Positions 43,870-52,952 of a stretch of DNA of 64,000 bases are shown here, in pieces (within the stretch, counting starts at the first letter, position 1; each line of letters begins with the position of its first letter). The notes beneath the pieces are model-generated. The model did no database searches. It had not been told where the DNA came from and saw only the letters and a program-made list of their open reading frames with translations. The stretch is from Flavobacteriales bacterium (GTDB lineage: Bacteria; Bacteroidota; Bacteroidia; UBA10329): the NCBI GenBank assembly GCA_016124845.1, contig WGMW01000040.1, forward strand, positions 62,001-126,000, in the 5' to 3' direction. Made by a program: the position numbers and the translations under genes.

Positions 43870-44093
43870 TTCAGGTGCTTTTCCATCACCATATTATGAT
43901 CGATGAGGTTCTCCTCATTCAAGCTATCCTCGTATGAAATTAGAAGTTCTTCTTTCTCCGAGTTGGAGAGGGAATTCCATAACTCACCTTCTCCCTTTTG
44001 GTTCAGAACACTGATCAACTGATAATACGATCTCAAGACAGCTTCGTCTCCTATCTCATCAATCAACTTATGGAAAGCCTCTCTCGTTTTCAT
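43854..44093 (-). CDS. Antitoxin of the ParE/RelE-type pair
   Basis: A 79-residue helical protein from ATG 44093 (MKTREAFHKLIDEIGDEAVL); ATG 44126 is possible but overlaps the upstream gene's stop by two bases. SLSNSEKEELLISYEDSLNEENLIDH is an acidic helical segment typical of addiction-module antitoxins of the DUF2683/RHH-less group. It precedes and overlaps the toxin gene. Confidence 0.78.
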   Translation of the reverse strand: MKTREAFHKLIDEIGDEAVLRSYYQLISVLNQKGEGELWNSLSNSEKEELLISYEDSLNEENLIDHNMVMEKHLKWRKK

Positions 44094-44127
44094 GAGCTTG
44101 AAATTACCGAATTTGCCAATTATCAAA

Positions 44128-46212
44128 TCAATACGCCCCCAGCCGCTTCCTTACAAACCACTCCAAACTCAACAACGCCAGAAGTAAGAAGAAAATCCAC
44201 TTCAGGTGAATTGCTTCTTTGAACCAGGTCTGTTCGTACACCACGTTGCGGATGTCATCACGGTTTTTGATGGCTTCGGCCAGTTTGTCCAGTTCGCTAG
44301 GATAGAAAAGTTCTCCGCCTGAACCATTTGCCAACTTGTACATCAACGCATGGTCGGCCGTGGTGCGCGTGGTTTCCAATTTGAGAGCCGCCACCATGAA
44401 CTGCCCTTTGCTTTCAAACACCTTTCCGCCATGGCTCACCTGCGCCACAAAGCGGTAATTGCCTTCCTTAAAACTTCCAGCGTTCAAACGGTAGGCATTG
44501 TCTGTACGATTGAACTGGTATTCGTATGATTTTCCCGCTTCGTCTGTAATGGTCAATTCCACTTCGGGTTCGTTGATTGGCTCGTAGGTTTCATTGTAGA
44601 GTTCTGCATTGAAAACCACCGCCTCATCTTCATGGTAACGGTTTTTCGTGTTCACGCGGAACAGACTTTTGTCGGTTTTGAGCGCAAGAAATTGAACCAC
44701 TTTCGATAGCATTCGGTCGAATATTTCGTGCGAGCCGTTCTCCTCAAAATCACGGATGCGCCACCGCCAAATTCCGTCACCGACCAACACGCCCATTTTC
44801 CTTCCCGAAACATCATTGAATAGGAGCAGCGGATTTTCCGTATCCACATTTCCGATGCGCTGATTGAACAGCGTTTGAGCAGAACCACTGGACGAATATT
44901 CACCGAAAGGCGCGTTGAGAGGCGGAAAACGCTGCACCATTCTTCGCACATTCTCATCCAAAGTAAAGAGCGAAAACCCTTTGGCAAAAACAGGCAGCAC
45001 CTCGTTCTTTGATTGGCGTGCTGCATTTATCTGCAGCCCGAAACCCATGTCGTTGAACCAACGCAGGTCGGTCTTGCCGCCCACAATGCAGAAAACAGGA
45101 ACCGATGAAGCGCGGACCTTGTCCATTTCGGTACGTCCGCGACCACCAGTCATTGGCAATTGGTGTAAAATGATGAGGTCGTATTTCTCAGGCGTGAATT
45201 CCTTTTCGCCCAGCACAAAAGCATCCACTTCGTAATTGTCATTCTCGCTGATACTGCGTCTGATGGCGGCAATATCTGGATGCGGATTGGCCGCCAGAAT
45301 CAGCACTTTTTGTCTTCCATCCAGCACCTCCACAAAGAAATCCTGTGAGTTATTGCTTCGCGAAAGTTCTCCGCTCAACTCGCTCACACTGGCCTTGATG
45401 CGGTTCAATCCAGGAACTTCGGCCTTCAGTTTTGCTGAAAGCACTTTTCGAAACGAATTGCTATTGATATTGACGCGCTGCTCCCACAGAATTCCGTTCT
45501 CGCCCGAAAGCTGAACGGTCACATCCTTTCCTTGAAATTTCTCTGCTTCAATGGTTATCTCCACAGGAAATTCATTGCCGAGATACGCATAGCGGTTGTG
45601 TTCCACTTTCTTCAGAATCACATCGCGTTTGATGCTGGTATCTCCCAATGCAATGGAATAGATGGGCGCGTTCAAGTGCAACGGACTGTAGATCGGGTCG
45701 CGGCCAAGGTTGTAAAGTCCATCTGAGGCAAGAACAACAGCACCGACATTCCGATTGGCGTAAACGTTATCGAGTTCCTCGAAAAGCTCCGACATGTCCG
45801 TTCGGCCATCCGAGAAATCAGCCGTTTCCATTTCTGTAACCGCATTACCGAAAACGTAGCTGCGGACTTCATAATCACTCGATAGCTGTTTTCGGAGTTC
45901 GTTCAGTTTCTCCTGATATTCTGTTCTGTAAAATGCGCTATCGCTGTTCAGCGGAATGGAAGATGAATTATCCTGCGCAATGACAACGATTGGTTTTTCA
46001 GTGCGCTTGGTGGTTGACTTGATAAGTGGGCCGATGAGCAACAACACGATCAGCGCGACCACAATCCCACGCACAGCAGCCAACGCCTGCCTCATCCATT
46101 TCGGGAATTCAGCCGTACGCTTTTCGCGGAAGTACATTCCGAACGCATATGCCACGCCCGCGACAATGGCGAACAGTACAAACCAAGTTGGATATTGAAA
46201 AACGATACTCAA
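44128..46212 (-). CDS. VWA-type membrane protein
   Basis: A 694-residue protein with two N-terminal membrane helices (about 7-27 and 43-64), a large extracytoplasmic part and a C-terminal helix (LKWIFFLLLALLSLEWFV). A von Willebrand A-like domain follows the second helix: VVIAQDNSSSI is a MIDAS-type DxSxS, and GAVVLASDGLYN is the later strand. A glutamine-amidotransferase-like segment (VLILAANPHPDIAAIRRSI, LIILHQLPMTGGRGR) comes after. Similar proteins sit near MoxR/BatA systems, but none is adjacent here. Function unknown. Confidence 0.83.
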   Translation of the reverse strand: MSIVFQYPTWFVLFAIVAGVAYAFGMYFREKRTAEFPKWMRQALAAVRGIVVALIVLLLIGPLIKSTTKRTEKPIVVIAQDNSSSIPLNSDSAFYRTEYQEKLNELRKQLSSDYEVRSYVFGNAVTEMETADFSDGRTDMSELFEELDNVYANRNVGAVVLASDGLYNLGRDPIYSPLHLNAPIYSIALGDTSIKRDVILKKVEHNRYAYLGNEFPVEITIEAEKFQGKDVTVQLSGENGILWEQRVNINSNSFRKVLSAKLKAEVPGLNRIKASVSELSGELSRSNNSQDFFVEVLDGRQKVLILAANPHPDIAAIRRSISENDNYEVDAFVLGEKEFTPEKYDLIILHQLPMTGGRGRTEMDKVRASSVPVFCIVGGKTDLRWFNDMGFGLQINAARQSKNEVLPVFAKGFSLFTLDENVRRMVQRFPPLNAPFGEYSSSGSAQTLFNQRIGNVDTENPLLLFNDVSGRKMGVLVGDGIWRWRIRDFEENGSHEIFDRMLSKVVQFLALKTDKSLFRVNTKNRYHEDEAVVFNAELYNETYEPINEPEVELTITDEAGKSYEYQFNRTDNAYRLNAGSFKEGNYRFVAQVSHGGKVFESKGQFMVAALKLETTRTTADHALMYKLANGSGGELFYPSELDKLAEAIKNRDDIRNVVYEQTWFKEAIHLKWIFFLLLALLSLEWFVRKRLGAY

Positions 46213-46331
46213 GATTGAATTGAAATTTTATCGGCCACTGAAGCACAGAAGACACTGAATGCTTTCACAGAAAAAATATTCTGCTCTGAGAAATCTGTGA
46301 AAATCTGTGTTTCTGTGGCTAAAAACATGTC

Positions 46332-47069
46332 CTAGGTCAACATTCCTCCGCACACAGATATTGCCTGCCCCGTGACATAAGTACTCATATCGCTGGCCAG
46401 AAAAAGCGCGGCATTGGCCACATCTTCGGGCGTTCCACCACGTTTCAGCGGAATCTGTTGCCGCCATTCTTCCACCACTTTCTCATCCAATGCATCCGTC
46501 ATTTCCGTTTCGATAAAACCAGGTGTAATAGCATTACAGCGAATATTTCTGGAACCTAACTCCTTGGCAATGCTCTTCGTGAAACCGATAATTCCAGCCT
46601 TGCTGGCGGCATAATTCGACTGCCCGGCATTTCCTTGAACACCAACGATCGAGCTGATGTTTATGATGCTTCCGCTTCGTTGCTTTAGCATGGTCCGTTG
46701 CACCGCCTTTGTCACATTGAAAACTGACTTCAAGTTGGTGTCCATCACGGCATTCCAATCTTCCTCTTTCATTCGCATCAGAAGATTGTCGCGGGTAATT
46801 CCAGCATTGTTCACAACCACATCCAACTGTCCGTATTTCTCCACGATCTGGTTCACCAACGCTTCGGTCTCGGTAAAATTGGATGCATCCGAACGAACCG
46901 CCCAAGCTTTAGCTCCAAGTTCACTTTCCAGTTGCTTGGCCTTCTCTTCCGAACTTACATAAGTGAAAACGACCGTAGCACCTTGCTCAGCAAATTTCTG
47001 GCAGATGCCTTTGCCGATGCCGCGCGTACCGCCCGTTACCAAAGCCACTTTGCCTTCCAACAATTTCAT
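46332..47069 (-). CDS. fabG: 3-oxoacyl-[acyl-carrier-protein] reductase
   Basis: A 245-residue short-chain dehydrogenase that reduces 3-oxoacyl-ACP with NADPH in fatty acid elongation. Motifs: nucleotide loop VTGGTRGIGKGI (about 11-22), VVNNAG (about 86), catalytic Ser in NISSIVG, and YAASKAG (Tyr-x3-Lys, about 151-157). The ending GQAISVCGGMLT is standard. The TATCTTTG box at 47087-47094 is its promoter. Other SDRs cannot be wholly excluded, but the match to FabG is close. Confidence 0.93.
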   Translation of the reverse strand: MKLLEGKVALVTGGTRGIGKGICQKFAEQGATVVFTYVSSEEKAKQLESELGAKAWAVRSDASNFTETEALVNQIVEKYGQLDVVVNNAGITRDNLLMRMKEEDWNAVMDTNLKSVFNVTKAVQRTMLKQRSGSIINISSIVGVQGNAGQSNYAASKAGIIGFTKSIAKELGSRNIRCNAITPGFIETEMTDALDEKVVEEWRQQIPLKRGGTPEDVANAALFLASDMSTYVTGQAISVCGGMLT

Positions 47070-47086
47070 ACGAGACTGATTTCGGC

Positions 47087-47094
47087 CAAAGATA
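47087..47094 (-). promoter_or_regulatory. -7 box (TATCTTTG) for fabG
   Basis: An exact TAnnTTTG match on the minus strand, 17 bases before the fabG ATG, predicting a very short leader. Confidence 0.65.
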
Positions 47095-47197
47095 GAGGAA
47101 AGCGGTTGGCAACATGGTTTGAGCTCATTATTCCAAACAATAAGAATTCTTAACTGTTTCTGACTTGCGGATGTCCGTTTTCAACATCGGTAAACCG

Positions 47198-47205
47198 TAA
47201 GTTTG
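47198..47205 (+). promoter_or_regulatory. -7 box (TAAGTTTG) for the metallophosphoesterase gene
   Basis: An exact TAnnTTTG match only four bases before the ATG at 47210. Transcription would start at or next to the start codon, so the mRNA may be nearly leaderless. Confidence 0.65.
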
Positions 47206-47209
47206 CAAC

Positions 47210-48457
47210 ATGGTTGTCTATTACCTGATATTGTTCGGAACAATTACGCTGATCGCGTACTCATACCGTTCGGTACATATCGTCACACAAAAGATGTTGC
47301 CCAGATACAAGTGGCTTTTCAGAATTGTATTTCTGGTAACGGCCATTTTCATCTACGGTACCACCTCTTATTTTGCGGTGAACCGCGATGAATATCGCGA
47401 TCAGCCTTGGATACGAAGCTACACGATCGTTGGAGCCATCACGCTAGCGGTAACGTTGCTCAGCATCAGCATTTTTCAACTTTTTTCCGATCTGATGCTA
47501 CTGACCCGTTTCGGGGTTTTCCGAATGCGGGGAAAACACAAAGAGGGTGAAACGCTCAGTCGAAGAACCTTTATGAACAAAGTTGCTCTAGGTTTTGGAG
47601 GACTGATGCTCGGCTCGGTGCTTTGGGGAACCACCAAAGGCAAATTCGGGTGGCGGATCTTGGAGAACAAGTTGACGTTCGACAACCTTCCGAAAGCGTT
47701 CGATGGCCTGAAGATCGTTCAGATATCGGATCTTCACTTGGGAAGTTTTGAGAACAATTACGAACCGTTGGAAGAAGCGGTTCAGATGGTGAACGAACTC
47801 AATCCTGACTACATTTTCTTTACTGGTGATCTCGTGAACGAGCATCCCGAAGAAGCCGAAAACTGGATCAGCGTTTTCACCAAACTGAAAGCCAAAACGG
47901 GCAAGTACGCCATTCTCGGAAACCACGATTATGGTTGGGGTAGAGGCGGTAAACTGACCGAAGAAGTCAAGACCCAGAATTCGCTCGGAGTGAAGAAAAT
48001 GATCGAGCGGATGGACTTCAAAATGCTGATGAACGAGCACGACATTTTGGAGAAAGATGGCGAGAAGATCGGACTTGTTGGAGTAGAGAATTGGGGCTAT
48101 ACACCGGAAGGTTGGTTCCCTACCCGTGGTGATTACAAAAAGTCGGTGGAGAATATGGAAGACGTTCCTTTCCGAATTCTATTAAGCCACGACCCAACGC
48201 ATTGGGACCATCATATCCTTGCCAAAGAAAATGTTGACCTCACACTTTCTGGCCACACGCATGGCGGACAGTTCGGGATTTCGATTCCCGGGTTGGTGGA
48301 ATTGAGCGCAGGTAAATTCTTTTACGAACGCTACGCAGGTCTCTACACAAAAGGCCGTCAGCATCTGTATGTTAATCGTGGCATGGGCTATCTCATTTTC
48401 CCTGGGCGTGTGGGCATGCCTCCTGAAATTACCTTGCACGAACTGAGAACTGCTTAA
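47210..48457 (+). CDS. Membrane-anchored metallophosphoesterase
   Basis: A 415-residue protein with three or four N-terminal membrane helices (about 1-100), then a twin-arginine-like LSRRTFMNK segment before another hydrophobic stretch, and a calcineurin-type phosphoesterase domain (about 165-410). Metal-binding motifs: ISDLHLGSF, FTGDLVN, LGNHDYG and SGHTHGGQFG. YaeI-like relatives act on UDP-linked or lipid phosphoesters outside the membrane; the substrate here is unknown. It runs into the next gene with a three-base gap. Confidence 0.9.
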   Translation: MVVYYLILFGTITLIAYSYRSVHIVTQKMLPRYKWLFRIVFLVTAIFIYGTTSYFAVNRDEYRDQPWIRSYTIVGAITLAVTLLSISIFQLFSDLMLLTRFGVFRMRGKHKEGETLSRRTFMNKVALGFGGLMLGSVLWGTTKGKFGWRILENKLTFDNLPKAFDGLKIVQISDLHLGSFENNYEPLEEAVQMVNELNPDYIFFTGDLVNEHPEEAENWISVFTKLKAKTGKYAILGNHDYGWGRGGKLTEEVKTQNSLGVKKMIERMDFKMLMNEHDILEKDGEKIGLVGVENWGYTPEGWFPTRGDYKKSVENMEDVPFRILLSHDPTHWDHHILAKENVDLTLSGHTHGGQFGISIPGLVELSAGKFFYERYAGLYTKGRQHLYVNRGMGYLIFPGRVGMPPEITLHELRTA

Positions 48458-48460
48458 GAC

Positions 48461-49408
48461 TTGAAAGCAGTCGTTTACAAAAATTACGGTTCGCCCGATG
48501 TACTCTCTTTGGAGGAAATCGAGATGCCGACACCGAATGAAAATGAAGTGTTGATCCGGGTTTATGCAGCAACTGCCAACCGAACGGACTGCGCCAACCT
48601 TACGGGAAGACCGTTCATCATGCGTCTCATGTTAGGCATGTCCAAACCCAGAAAACAGATTCTCGGAACCGATTTCGCTGGTGTGATCGAAGCTGTTGGA
48701 AGCAAGGTGAGCAAATTCAAGGTCGGTGACCGCATTTTCGGTTTCAACGATAACATACTTTCATCTTTTGCCAAGTACATGGTTCTTTCTGAGGACGAAG
48801 CCATTGCCAAAATTCCCGACAACACCGATTTTGAAGCAGCTGCCGCCAGCTTGGAAGGAGCGCACTACGCTTACAACTTTATCAATAAGGTAAACGTGGA
48901 AGGAAAAACGGTACTTGTTCATGGAGCAACCGGTGCCATCGGGTCTGCATGTGTTCAGCTGTGCAGATATTTCGGGGCAACAGTTACCGCCACCTGTGGA
49001 ACAGGTCATGAAGAGCAAGTGAAAGACCTCGGAGCCGTACGGACCATCAATTGGCAGAAAACCGATTTCACCAAAGACAGAGAGCAGTTCGATTTTGTGT
49101 TTGATACGGTCGGAAAAAGCAGATACAGGCTTTGCAAGCGGCTGTTGAAACCGAACGGTGTTTACATCTCTTCCGAACTCGGCCCGAACTTGGAGAATAT
49201 TCCGCTCTCCATCTTTAACAAGCACGTAAAATTCCCGCTGCCGCTGGACAGACCGAGGTCGGTGAATCTAATGGCAGAGCTTCTCCAAAAAGGTGAATTC
49301 AAACCGCTAATAGACCGAACTTATCCACTGGAAGAGATTGCCGATGCCTTTCGTTATGTGCTTTCTGGAAAGAAGATCGGCAACGTGACCATAGTTTTCA
49401 ACCGCTGA
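48461..49408 (+). CDS. NAD(P)-dependent alcohol dehydrogenase / quinone reductase-like protein (MDR family)
   Basis: A 315-residue medium-chain dehydrogenase/reductase without structural zinc Cys residues. The N-terminal half has MKAVVYKNYGSPDVLSLEE and GTDFAGVIEAVGSKV; the Rossmann half has VLVHGATGAIGSACVQL. The only fitting start is TTG 48461, three bases after the metallophosphoesterase stop; the next ATG would cut into the conserved domain. The substrate is unknown; relatives reduce quinones, enones or aldehydes with NADPH. Confidence 0.88.
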   Translation: MKAVVYKNYGSPDVLSLEEIEMPTPNENEVLIRVYAATANRTDCANLTGRPFIMRLMLGMSKPRKQILGTDFAGVIEAVGSKVSKFKVGDRIFGFNDNILSSFAKYMVLSEDEAIAKIPDNTDFEAAAASLEGAHYAYNFINKVNVEGKTVLVHGATGAIGSACVQLCRYFGATVTATCGTGHEEQVKDLGAVRTINWQKTDFTKDREQFDFVFDTVGKSRYRLCKRLLKPNGVYISSELGPNLENIPLSIFNKHVKFPLPLDRPRSVNLMAELLQKGEFKPLIDRTYPLEEIADAFRYVLSGKKIGNVTIVFNR

Positions 49409-49459
49409 ATTTCGGATTCAGGAATTCACTAAAATTGGTGTGGTTTTAATCCATTAGCC

Positions 49460-49570
49460 ATGTCAAAAGGACAAGACAAGAAAAAGGAGACGAAGAAAGC
49501 TCCAGCGAAATCGGCCAAAGAGAAACTGGCAGAAAAACGTGCAAACAAAGGCAAGACGAAGTACGATTAG
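49460..49570 (+). CDS. Very small lysine-rich protein
   Basis: A 36-codon frame, MSKGQDKKKETKKAPAKSAK followed by EKLAEKRANKGKTKYD, with 15 lysines or arginines and no hydrophobic core. Compact Lys/Ala/Glu composition and an ATG in a 160-base gap argue for a real gene. From memory, similar small MSKG-type basic proteins are annotated in other Bacteroidota. Function unknown; RNA or ribosome association is a guess. Confidence 0.6.
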   Translation: MSKGQDKKKETKKAPAKSAKEKLAEKRANKGKTKYD

Positions 49571-49646
49571 TTTTGTCCTAAGTCAGGAAATGGGGTCACG
49601 TGATTCTTTGATCCATTTACTTTGTCTGGCAAAACATCATCAAACA

Positions 49647-49913
49647 ATGATGGAATATTTCGTTTTCCTGTTGGGAATATTGATGGTATGCTTCCTTTCA
49701 GAATATACTAATTGCTACAATGCCGAATTATGTGTAAAGAATACTGGCAACGACACCATCTATTATTGTTGGGCAGCGAATTTACTTCAAAACACTCTCT
49801 TTCCAGACCAGATTACTTGTATCCTAGTCGGGCCAATCAAGAAGAACATCACCACGAAACAGTATACGTATGGCGACCTCTTTTCTGACCATAGCCACTA
49901 TACTCGATATTAG
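49647..49913 (+). CDS. Possible small exported protein
   Basis: An 88-codon frame starting MMEYFVFLLGILMVCFLSEY, a hydrophobic leader, followed by a Cys-containing part with VKNTGNDTIYYCWA, a pattern seen in small Bacteroidota proteins where a (V/F)KN(N/T)xNDTIY strand recurs. An in-frame start at 49539 would overlap the small lysine-rich gene. I do not recognise a family with confidence. Confidence 0.4.
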   Translation: MMEYFVFLLGILMVCFLSEYTNCYNAELCVKNTGNDTIYYCWAANLLQNTLFPDQITCILVGPIKKNITTKQYTYGDLFSDHSHYTRY

Positions 49914-49958
49914 TGGATGACTGCGAGGTCGTAAGCTTGATCGAATAGCTCTCGAAAA

Positions 49959-50516
49959 TTAGAGATTGTCGGTGACACACTTCCGAGTTCCATCATTTTC
50001 CATACCCGTTTTCCACTTGGCACATTTCAATACAGCCAGACCTTTCTCATTACCAGCAAATGCCTTCTTGGCTTTCCCACTTGTGATTACAAATATTTCA
50101 GAGTTCATATCCACCGAAATATGGTATCTACTGAATTGATAATTATCTTGAGTATTTGGTCTATCGGCTCGTTCCCCAATATAATTCAGACTCTTTCCAA
50201 TTCCATGCTGGTAGAAAACCAACTCTGGAGCAACTATGTCTACCCGGTAAGGTGTGTTGTGATCAACTCTGTAAAGTGCTGAATCAACCGTGAATCCCCA
50301 AAACCCATCCGTATTTGTTTTGACCTCTCTGCCTCCGTTCTTAGTTACCAAGACAAACTCTCGTAAAGACCAGAAAAAATTCCAAAACTCTCCAATCTCT
50401 TTCCCATCCCTCTTCTGATACGCCTCATAAGTCTTGTAAACTTTAACGACATGTTCTTGAGCAAAAAGCTGATAGGATGCACATAAAAGAACGCTCGACA
50501 AGATAATTAACCGCAT
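49959..50516 (-). CDS. Small secreted protein of unknown function
   Basis: A 185-residue protein with signal peptide MRLIILSSVLLCASYQLFA (ATG 50516; ATG 50519 adds one Met). The mature part is aromatic and charged (GEFWNFFWSLREFVLV, YHISVDMNSEIFVI). I do not recognise the family. It lies 37 bases downstream of sucD on the same strand, so read-through from sucD is possible. Confidence 0.7.
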   Translation of the reverse strand: MRLIILSSVLLCASYQLFAQEHVVKVYKTYEAYQKRDGKEIGEFWNFFWSLREFVLVTKNGGREVKTNTDGFWGFTVDSALYRVDHNTPYRVDIVAPELVFYQHGIGKSLNYIGERADRPNTQDNYQFSRYHISVDMNSEIFVITSGKAKKAFAGNEKGLAVLKCAKWKTGMENDGTRKCVTDNL

Positions 50517-50555
50517 CACTTTTCCATTTTTGATTTTCCAGCTTTCACTTATCTA

Positions 50556-51437
50556 CTAAGCCGTAACTCCCATCGCTTTCGCCATGGTAACACCAATGTC
50601 CGCAGGCGAAGCAACCACGTGAATTCCGCACTCGGCCATGATCTTCATTTTGGCTTCTGCCGTATCTTCAGCTCCACCAACGATGGCACCTGCATGGCCC
50701 ATTGTACGTCCTTTGGGAGCAGTCTGACCAGCGATAAAACCAACAACGGGTTTCTTGTTTCCAGTTGATTTGATGTAAGCAGAAGCTTCCGCCTCCAACG
50801 TTCCTCCGATCTCACCGATCATTACGATCGCATCCGTGTCATCATCATTCATGAACAACTCAACCGCCTCTTTGGTAGTAGTTCCAATAATCGGGTCACC
50901 ACCGATTCCGATGGCAGTTGAAATTCCCATTCCAGCTTTCACAACTTGGTCAGCAGCTTCGTAGGTCAACGTTCCTGACTTCGAAACAATACCAATTCTC
51001 CCTTGCTTGAAAACAAATCCTGGCATGATGCCGACCTTTGCTCCTCCTGGCGTGATGATGCCTGGGCAGTTAGGTCCGATCAAACGTGTTTTTGTTCCCT
51101 TCAAATAATCAGCAGCTTTCACCATATCCGCAACCGGTGTTCCCTCGGTAATGGCAACCACCAACGCGATGCCTGCTTCAGCAGCTTCCATAATTGCATC
51201 TGCCGCAAATGGTGGCGGAACGAAAATGATGGAAACATTGGCTCCCGTTTCCTTCACAGCCTCAGCAACTGTGTTGAACACAGGACGGTCCAAGTGAGTT
51301 TGTCCTCCTTTGCCCGGAGTTACGCCACCGACCACGTTTGTTCCGTACTCGATCATCTGACCAGCATGAAACGTTCCCTCACTGCCCGTGAACCCCTGTA
51401 CGATCACCTTCGAATTCTTATCTACTAATACACTCAT
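50556..51437 (-). CDS. sucD: Succinate-CoA ligase, alpha subunit
   Basis: A 293-residue subunit of succinyl-CoA synthetase, which makes ATP or GTP from succinyl-CoA in the TCA cycle. The CoA-binding Rossmann part begins [39 protein letters not shown] follows; the phosphohistidine lies in GHAGAIVGG near the C-terminus. The beta subunit gene sucC is not adjacent. A TACTTTTG box at 51467-51474 is the promoter. Confidence 0.96.
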   Translation of the reverse strand: MSVLVDKNSKVIVQGFTGSEGTFHAGQMIEYGTNVVGGVTPGKGGQTHLDRPVFNTVAEAVKETGANVSIIFVPPPFAADAIMEAAEAGIALVVAITEGTPVADMVKAADYLKGTKTRLIGPNCPGIITPGGAKVGIMPGFVFKQGRIGIVSKSGTLTYEAADQVVKAGMGISTAIGIGGDPIIGTTTKEAVELFMNDDDTDAIVMIGEIGGTLEAEASAYIKSTGNKKPVVGFIAGQTAPKGRTMGHAGAIVGGAEDTAEAKMKIMAECGIHVVASPADIGVTMAKAMGVTA

Positions 51438-51466
51438 CGTGTCTTTTCTTACGGATTTAACGCGGC

Positions 51467-51474
51467 CAAAAGTA
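51467..51474 (-). promoter_or_regulatory. -7 box (TACTTTTG) for sucD
   Basis: An exact TAnnTTTG match on the minus strand, 29 bases before the sucD ATG. A TTG lies 20 bases further upstream and could be the -33 element. Confidence 0.65.
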
Positions 51475-51507
51475 GGTCATTGACAACGGATACCCAACAT
51501 TAAGGGC

Positions 51508-51515
51508 TACTTTTG
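51508..51515 (+). promoter_or_regulatory. -7 box (TACTTTTG) for mnmE
   Basis: An exact TAnnTTTG match, and near mirror image of the sucD box: the GCGGCC-flanked TACTTTTG faces outwards on both sides of the divergent region. It shows that the in-frame TTG at 51513 cannot be the mnmE start. Confidence 0.65.
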
Positions 51516-51551
51516 CGGCCGCAACTTTTCCACAGTAGAATTAAGCACAAA

Positions 51552-52946
51552 TTGGCCACTCTCAACACGCTGGATGATACGATAATGGCCTTGGCCACCG
51601 CCTCTGGAGCGGGTGCAATTGCTGTTATCCGCATCAGCGGGAAAGATGCTTTTACGATTGCCGACAAGGTTTTTCGTCCCAAAGGGAAAAAGAAGGTGTC
51701 TGAAGCTGATTCGCATACCATTCTGTTCGGTGAGATTCTGGATGGCGATGAGGTTGTGGACGAAGTGCTCGTCAGCGTTTTCCGAAATCCGAAGTCATTC
51801 ACAGGTGAGGATTCGGTGGAAATCTCGTGTCACGGTTCCACTTTTATTCAGAAACGAATTCTGAACCTTTTGAGTGCAAACGGTTGCCGCATGGCCAAGC
51901 CAGGCGAATATTCGATGCGCGCCTTCCTCAACCGAAAAATGGATCTTTCGCAAGCGGAAGCGGTTGCCGATCTAATTGCTTCTTCATCTGAAGCCGCGCA
52001 CAAAGTAGCTATGCACCAGATGCGTGGCGGATTCAGTTCTGAGTTGAAAATCCTGCGGGAAGAATTGGTTCATTTCGCTTCGCTGATCGAGTTGGAACTG
52101 GACTTTGCGGAAGAAGATGTGGAATTCGTTGATCGCACCGAGATGAAGAATCTAATTTACCGTATCAATTCCAAAATTGACCAGCTCATTGGTTCGTTTG
52201 AATTGGGAAATGTCATCAAAGAAGGAATTCAAGTCGCCATTATCGGAGAACCGAACGCGGGAAAATCGACCTTGCTGAACGCACTTCTGAATGAGGAACG
52301 CGCCATCGTTTCTGACATTGCTGGCACTACGCGCGACACGGTGGAGGACGAAATGACGATTGAAGGAATCCGTTACCGTTTCATCGACACTGCTGGTATC
52401 CGAAAAACGGAGGACACGATTGAAAGTCTCGGCATTGAACGCACCATGCAAAAGGCCGAGCAGGCTGATGTTGTGCTGTTGCTTTTTGATGCTTCCACCT
52501 ACGATTCTGAAAGATTGAAATCCGAAATCGGAAATCTGAAAACTCGGAAATCTGACATCGAGAAACACCTCATTCTTGTTGCCAACAAATCAGACAAGAC
52601 TGTTGAGAATGTCGAAGAGAAATTCTCCGATTTTGACATCATCTCCATCTCAGCGAAAGAGAAAACGGGCATTGACGAACTGAAAAACCGACTGACGGAA
52701 TGCGTCAATCTTTCACCACTCAAGGAAGACCAGACCATCGTCACGAACACGCGCCACATTGAAGCGCTTCGCAACGCCAAAAATTCATTGCTTGAAGTTG
52801 TGACAGGTTTTAACAATCAAGTTCCGGGAGACCTTGTGGCCATTGACATCCGTAAGGCGCTGTTTCATCTTGGAGAGATCACTGGAGAGATCACAACAGA
52901 TGACCTTTTAGGGAACATTTTCAGCAAGTTCTGTATCGGGAAGTAA
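51552..52946 (+). CDS. mnmE: tRNA uridine-5-carboxymethylaminomethyl(34) synthesis GTPase MnmE
   Basis: A 464-residue GTPase that, with MnmG, modifies the wobble uridine of several tRNAs. The N-terminal formyl-THF-binding part starts LDDTIMALATASGAGAIAVI. The G domain holds GEPNAGKSTLLNALL (G1), DIAGTTRD (G2), DTAGI (G3) and NKSD (G4), and the protein ends in the required CIGK. No ATG precedes the conserved DDTI; TTG 51552 lies about 35 bases after the -7 box and is my choice, while ATG 51585 would remove conserved residues. Confidence 0.94.
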   Translation: MATLNTLDDTIMALATASGAGAIAVIRISGKDAFTIADKVFRPKGKKKVSEADSHTILFGEILDGDEVVDEVLVSVFRNPKSFTGEDSVEISCHGSTFIQKRILNLLSANGCRMAKPGEYSMRAFLNRKMDLSQAEAVADLIASSSEAAHKVAMHQMRGGFSSELKILREELVHFASLIELELDFAEEDVEFVDRTEMKNLIYRINSKIDQLIGSFELGNVIKEGIQVAIIGEPNAGKSTLLNALLNEERAIVSDIAGTTRDTVEDEMTIEGIRYRFIDTAGIRKTEDTIESLGIERTMQKAEQADVVLLLFDASTYDSERLKSEIGNLKTRKSDIEKHLILVANKSDKTVENVEEKFSDFDIISISAKEKTGIDELKNRLTECVNLSPLKEDQTIVTNTRHIEALRNAKNSLLEVVTGFNNQVPGDLVAIDIRKALFHLGEITGEITTDDLLGNIFSKFCIGK

Positions 52947-52952
52947 GCCGAT

